Source: JAKZVK01 sp965248255
Lineage (GTDB): Bacteria > Acidobacteriota > Terriglobia > Bryobacterales > UBA6623
Direction of reading: 5' to 3'
NCBI GenBank assembly: GCA_965248255.1
Contig: CBDFIW010000002.1
Span: 124,001-188,000, forward strand
DNA: 64,000 bases
The translations under genes and the position numbers were made by a program. The notes beneath the pieces are model-generated. The model was not told the origin of the DNA. It saw nothing but the letters and a program-made list of their open reading frames with translations, and made no database searches. Positions 60,154-64,000 of the stretch are shown here, piece after piece; position 1 is the stretch's first letter; each line of letters starts with the position of its first letter.

Positions 60154-62382
60154 CACCGCCTCCAGCGTCACCTGGGCATTGTAATCCGGCACGCCGCCCA
60201 GAGGATCCACCTGGCCACTAGGGATCAAGTCCAGCATTTCGGGCCAGTGTCCCTGTAGAGTGCCGGGCGCCACGTCGGCCACAAAGGCCCGGCCGTGGAA
60301 CCGCCCGTGTTCGTTGCGAACCACGACCCGGTCCCCCGTCCCAAGCGCGAGCCGCTTCGCATCGGCCGGCGCAATGAAGATGTGGTCGCGATCGGCGCCG
60401 GTCATCGGGTCCCGCTGCTGCTGGATCATCGAGTTGAACTGCTTGCCGCGGCGCGTGGCCAGCAGGAATGACCGGCCGTCCGGCGCCGCCGTCGCATCGA
60501 GATCCGGTGGCGCGACCGACTGAAAACGCGCCTTGCCGTCCGGTGTGCCGAACTTGCGGTCTGCGCAAAGCATCGCACCACCCCATTGGAACTGATCACC
60601 TTGCTTGCGCAGCTTCTCGATCCCGGCGTAGTTAGGAATGACCCGTCCGATCTCGTCGCGGATCGCAGCGGCGTCCTCGAAGTGGACCTTCTCATAGCCC
60701 TCGGGCGCGACCGCCCGAGCAAACTGCAGAAGCATTTCCCACTCCGAACGGGCGTCGGCCACGTCGTGGCCTGGGATGTAGGGCGAGAAGATCACACGCC
60801 TCTCAGTGGTTGTCTCGGTCCCGCCGCCCTTCTGCTCATAGCGTGTCCGCGCGGGGAGCAGGTAGACAGTGTCAGCGGGTTCGACCAACATTTGTGACGT
60901 CACGACGATATCGCTGTGGATACGCAGCGGGATCCTCTCGAGACCGGCACGAGTGCGCCCCGGTTGCGGCAGGGTCTCGAGAAAGTTGCCGCCAATACAG
61001 TAAAGTGCATCCAGCTCTCGCCGATAGGCTGCCTCGAGGGCGCCGACCGTCGACCAACCGGGCCGCGAGGGAACGTTGAAGCCCCAATGGTCGCTGAACT
61101 TGGCCGCGCTTTGTTCGTTGATCGGCGCGCCGCCGGGGAATACGGTGGCGTAAGCTCCCATCTCGGCGCCGCCCTGGACGCCCGAATGGCCGCGAATCGG
61201 CATCATTCCGCAGCCAGGCCGCCCCACGAACTCCCGCATCAAGCCCAGGTTGATCATGGCCTTGATCGTGTCGGCTCCATGGGAGTGCTGCGTGATGCCC
61301 ATCGACCAGACGAAGATGCCGGAGTCGGCTTCAGCCATCTCCCGGGCGAAGGCCTCGACCTTGTCGGTGGAGAGGCCGCAAGCGCCGAGCAAAGCCTCCA
61401 TGGGCTGAGCGTCGAGGCCGGCTTTCAGCTCCTCGAAACCGGTGGTGGCGTTGTCGAGGAACTCCTGCTTGACCCAGCCTCGATCGATCATCACTTTCTG
61501 AACGGCGTTCACGAATGCCATATCGCCGCCCACCTTGACCAGGAACGTGCGGTCGGTCATCTTGGTGCCAAACAGCGCTGAATCGACGTTCGATGGGATC
61601 CAGTAGCGCTGCATACCCGGTTCTCGATAGGCGTTCACCAGCAGCACGCGTGTACCGAGCTTGCGCGCCTCGGCCAGGTATTTCATCGTGACCGGCTGAT
61701 CGTTGGCCGGGTTCGAGCCGAAGAAGACGATCACGTCGGCGTCGTACCAGTCAATGTAAGAACACGTGGTCGCGGCCACACCAAGCGTTGCTTTCAAGCC
61801 GGCCGTGCTGGGCGAATGGCACAGGCGGGCGGAGTTGTCGACGTTAGAAGAACCCAGATAACGCGCCACCTTTTGCGCCACATAGTAGACTTCGTTGGTG
61901 ATACCCCGGCTGGTCAAATAGATGTAAGTGCGCCAAGGGTCGAACTCCCGCCAGCGCTCACCGACCTCCTTCCACAGCTCGGTCCAGCCGACGAGCTTGA
62001 AGCCTTTCTCGCGGCGGCGGCGGCGCATCGGGTAGCCCAGCCGGCCCATCTCTCGCAGCTCTTTCGACGTCTTGCCTTGGAGCTGTGAAACGTCGCTCAG
62101 CCCCTCGGGATGGAAAGCCGACATGGTGTTGAGCTTCATCAACTCGAGGCGCACCATGCAGAGGTGGGTCCCCTCAATGGTCCAGTCTTTGAGGCCGTTC
62201 GTGCCCAAGGCGCAGCCGTCGCAGACGCCCTGCGTGAGGACTTTCCAGGCGTAGCCGAGCTTACCACGGTTCTCCCAGGCGATCCGCAGCATGTCCAGGT
62301 AGTGGTGGGGCTTGGTTTGGCCGATGCCGAACGGCACCGGGCTATATGCCAGTTCACCGAAAGAGCGGGGTTTTCGGGGCAT
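60148..62382 (-). CDS. FdhF/YdeP-family molybdopterin oxidoreductase
   Basis: About 744 residues. A molybdopterin bis-MGD enzyme of the formate-dehydrogenase-alpha-like YdeP group; the reaction of this group is not firmly known. QGVCDGCALGTNGLKDWTI and GTHLCMVRLE hold Cys residues for an Fe-S cluster. NVDNSARLCHSPSTAGLKAT, VFFGSNPANDQPVTM, MMPIRGHSGVQGGAEMG and ARTRYEQKGGGTETTTERRV are family hallmarks. The C-terminal moco-binding domain ends VDPLGGVPDYNAQVTLEAVG. No twin-arginine leader, so it is cytoplasmic. Start at 62382 (MPRKPRSFG) matches the family; the frame runs to 62418. Its accessory FdhD is not in the window. Confidence 0.9.
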   Translation of the reverse strand: MPRKPRSFGELAYSPVPFGIGQTKPHHYLDMLRIAWENRGKLGYAWKVLTQGVCDGCALGTNGLKDWTIEGTHLCMVRLELMKLNTMSAFHPEGLSDVSQLQGKTSKELREMGRLGYPMRRRRREKGFKLVGWTELWKEVGERWREFDPWRTYIYLTSRGITNEVYYVAQKVARYLGSSNVDNSARLCHSPSTAGLKATLGVAATTCSYIDWYDADVIVFFGSNPANDQPVTMKYLAEARKLGTRVLLVNAYREPGMQRYWIPSNVDSALFGTKMTDRTFLVKVGGDMAFVNAVQKVMIDRGWVKQEFLDNATTGFEELKAGLDAQPMEALLGACGLSTDKVEAFAREMAEADSGIFVWSMGITQHSHGADTIKAMINLGLMREFVGRPGCGMMPIRGHSGVQGGAEMGAYATVFPGGAPINEQSAAKFSDHWGFNVPSRPGWSTVGALEAAYRRELDALYCIGGNFLETLPQPGRTRAGLERIPLRIHSDIVVTSQMLVEPADTVYLLPARTRYEQKGGGTETTTERRVIFSPYIPGHDVADARSEWEMLLQFARAVAPEGYEKVHFEDAAAIRDEIGRVIPNYAGIEKLRKQGDQFQWGGAMLCADRKFGTPDGKARFQSVAPPDLDATAAPDGRSFLLATRRGKQFNSMIQQQRDPMTGADRDHIFIAPADAKRLALGTGDRVVVRNEHGRFHGRAFVADVAPGTLQGHWPEMLDLIPSGQVDPLGGVPDYNAQVTLEAVG

Positions 62383-62497
62383 GTGGGTATCGTAACCTAG
62401 CGAGACACCCGCGGGCACATCGAGGATGAGACCGTCTGCTAGCTAGTTCTTCCACCGCCTTCTTCGTCGGAGAGGGAGGGCGAACCAGGGAAGTCTA

Positions 62498-63221
62498 ATG
62501 CGCGCGAGTGCTCGATACGCTCCTAAACGCTCTACGCGGCCGACCAAGCAGTCGAAGACCGTTGCCGCTGCTCTCGCTGGGAACAACCTCTCGATGACCA
62601 CGCGCAATTGGGCCGACGCTGACTTCCAAGACGGCCTCCTACCCACCGAGCTGGACGGAGTCCGCATCCGGGTCAACGGCCTGCATGCGGGGGTGGCGTT
62701 CGTCAGCCCTCGTCAGCTCAAACGGGCTGGCGCAGATGGATCCCACGTTGACCGAAGTCGAGGTGGTTGTTGAGACGCCCTGGGGAGTCAGTGATCCCGC
62801 CGTCGTTTTCAAACGGCCCACCGAGCCGGAGTTCTTCCGCTTCAATCCGGAGCAGGGCCGCTACGTCGCCGCGGTTCACTTGGACGGCGTGTTGGTAGGC
62901 AAGCTCGACCTGTTTCGGACTTTTGAAACGCCGCCCGCGAAACCGGGAGACTTCATTGGCGCCTATGGAGCCGGATTCGGCGGCACGAACCGGCCCACTC
63001 CCATCGATCGGCTCGTCGAGACTCCGGCTGTATTGGCGAACCCGGTTGCCTTTCGCCTTGGAGGCGTCAACGCCCGGGTTCTGTTTGCGGGCCTCGTTGG
63101 CCCTGGGCTCTACCAGTTCAACATCGAGATAGGCGATCTTCCTGACGGCGACTACCTCTTCGAGGCTTTCCAAAACGGCCAAGCGATCCAGGCACCCGTC
63201 TACATCACTATCCAGAACTAG
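62498..63221 (+). pseudogene. TIGR03437-type Acidobacterial C-terminal domain, frameshifted fragment
   Basis: The first frame (from about 62498) gives GNNLSMTTRNWADADFQDGL, LPTELDGVRIRVNG and VAFVSPRQL. At 62719-62721 (AAA) one base too many shifts it; dropping one A joins to NGLAQMDPTLTEVEVVVETP, then GAYGAGFGGTNRPTP, VLFAGLVGPGLYQFNIEIGD and LPDGDYLFEAFQNGQA. This is the roughly 215-residue Solibacter/Acidobacteria C-terminal domain, normally the end of a large secreted protein. Here nothing is left in front of it, and no signal peptide exists. It is a remnant of a larger gene or a degraded one. Confidence 0.75.
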
Positions 63222-63537
63222 TTCTCTCCACGAGACGGGCTTGCCGCAGCCCCCCACAGCGGCCATCCGGAAAACTGGTCACCCGGAGGTCGACCCTTAA
63301 GTTATAGCAGCTACATTGGTTATGGCTCGGTCTTCAACACTTGATGGCGGAGGCACCCTCTAGTCCCCACCCCTACTCCCCATCCGGTTTCGTAGTACGC
63401 GCGGGTCGAAATGGACAGTTTGGTACTAGTACTTTTTTACAGAGTCACGCTTTGGATTCCCAGAGTTAGGCCCGACGTGGAAATGTAACCGACGCTCCAT
63501 GGACCGCCGTGGGGAACCGGGGTAGGCTAGTTGCAAT
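63222..63537. other. Intergenic region, no feature seen
   Basis: About 315 bp after the TIGR03437 fragment. No protein family, RNA gene or clear terminator is recognisable. Confidence 0.4.
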
Positions 63538-63738
63538 ATGACAAGCCAAGCGCGTTACCTAGACGAGCAACCCATGCGGCACGGAGATGGAATCTGCTTG
63601 CCTGAATCTCTAGCCGCGGAGCTGATGGGGCTGTCGGACTGCCCGGCACAGAGGTGGTTGGAGACGAGCACTGAAGACGGGAGCGCCACCGAATGGGCAG
63701 AGAACAGCTTCTACGAAGGCCCAATCGCGGCCTATTGA
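63538..63738 (+). CDS. Short ORF of unknown validity
   Basis: 66 residues starting MTSQARYLDEQPMRH, with WLETSTEDGSATEWAENSFY. No recognisable family, no clear ribosome binding site. It lies in the gap before a transposase gene and may be spurious or a remnant. Confidence 0.2.
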   Translation: MTSQARYLDEQPMRHGDGICLPESLAAELMGLSDCPAQRWLETSTEDGSATEWAENSFYEGPIAAY

Positions 63739-63790
63739 AGCCCGCAAATTATTATGACACTTTTTGACAGTGTGGAGCATCTATATATGT

Positions 63791-64000
63791 ATGGGCAACC
63801 CCAAAGGTGCGAAGCGGGATTTCAAGGCGCTGGAGAAGCGCCGTTTCGAAGCGATGCGGCTGCTCCACCAAGGCCACAATCAGTCCGAGACGGCGAGACG
63901 GCTGAACGTCGCTCGCCAAACCGTCAGTGAGTGGCGGCGGCAATACCGCGAGCAGGGTGCGGCCGGACTCCGCCAGGCCGGGCGCGCCGGACGCAAGCCG
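63791..64000 (+). CDS. IS630-family transposase, N-terminal part (runs off the right edge)
   Basis: The ATG at 63791 opens a frame that stays open to the last base: MGNPKGAKRDFKALEKRRFE, then AMRLLHQGHNQSETARRLNV, ARQTVSEWRRQYREQGAAGL and RQAGRAGRKP. This is the helix-turn-helix N-terminus typical of IS630 transposases, with an HTH of the NQSETARRLNVARQTVSEW type. It is different in sequence from the two IS630 copies inside the window. The catalytic domain is outside, so intactness is unknown. An upstream end of the element could lie in 63739-63790 but I cannot fix it. Confidence 0.75.
   Translation, partial: MGNPKGAKRDFKALEKRRFEAMRLLHQGHNQSETARRLNVARQTVSEWRRQYREQGAAGLRQAGRAGRKP

Overview
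The window is GC-rich bacterial chromosome, most likely from an Acidobacteriota member of the Solibacteres/Bryobacterales type. The best pointers are a VWFA-related Acidobacterial protein (45823-46818), a TIGR03437-type Solibacter C-terminal domain (62498-63221), and a PSD1/DUF1549-DUF1553 cytochrome next to a DUF1501 protein (39050-43540), a pairing typical of Acidobacteria and Planctomycetes. The 16S gene is complete and would settle the lineage.

Layout. 1-7.2 kb: tail of a tandem alpha/beta hydrolase, a Tat-exported aldo/keto reductase, a SelA-like PLP protein broken by one in-frame TGA, infA, a DUF427 protein, and aguB-aguA (agmatine to putrescine). 7.3-13.1 kb: a complete minus-strand rRNA operon, 16S-tRNA-Ala-tRNA-Ile-23S-5S, with a promoter candidate and a terminator. 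13.2-23.6 kb: an exported M24 peptidase, two membrane proteins, an HD-GYP/GAF/GGDEF gene split by an IS630 element, a PAS-GGDEF-EAL protein with a decayed EAL domain, and an AAA ATPase. 23.7-33 kb: a conserved housekeeping block on the minus strand (dehydratase, pyk, lptC/A-lptB, rpoN, hpf, rapZ). 33-44 kb: an accessory region with a SprA-like protein, a dihydrodipicolinate-synthase-like Tat protein, an ACT protein, a second SelA-like gene, an HTTM-like membrane protein, and the DUF1501/PSD1 pair. 44-51.4 kb: palindromic repeats, an IS5 element, the VWFA protein, DUF6817, a Memo-family protein with an N-terminal extension, a truncated DUF1501 gene and a second, nearly identical IS630 copy. 51.4-64 kb: sulfatase, LytS-like kinase, ribA, ggt, HEAT-VWA protein, TauD-like oxygenase, FdhF/YdeP oxidoreductase, a TIGR03437 fragment, and the start of another transposase.

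Functional themes. LPS export (LptC/A, LptB) lies in line with sigma-54, the ribosome hibernation factor and RapZ. Cyclic-di-GMP signalling is represented by two neighbouring genes, one knocked out by IS630. Extracellular degradation or processing is represented by the sulfatase, gamma-glutamyltransferase, Xaa-Pro peptidase and the haem-c PSD1 protein.

Quality warning. At least eight genes need a 1-nt correction to read through. Four of the breaks fall exactly in G/C homopolymers of 8-13 bases, and each is repaired by adding one base. Many of the broken genes may therefore be sequencing or assembly errors rather than true pseudogenes. The IS630 disruption is different: it is a clean biological insertion with a TA target duplication.
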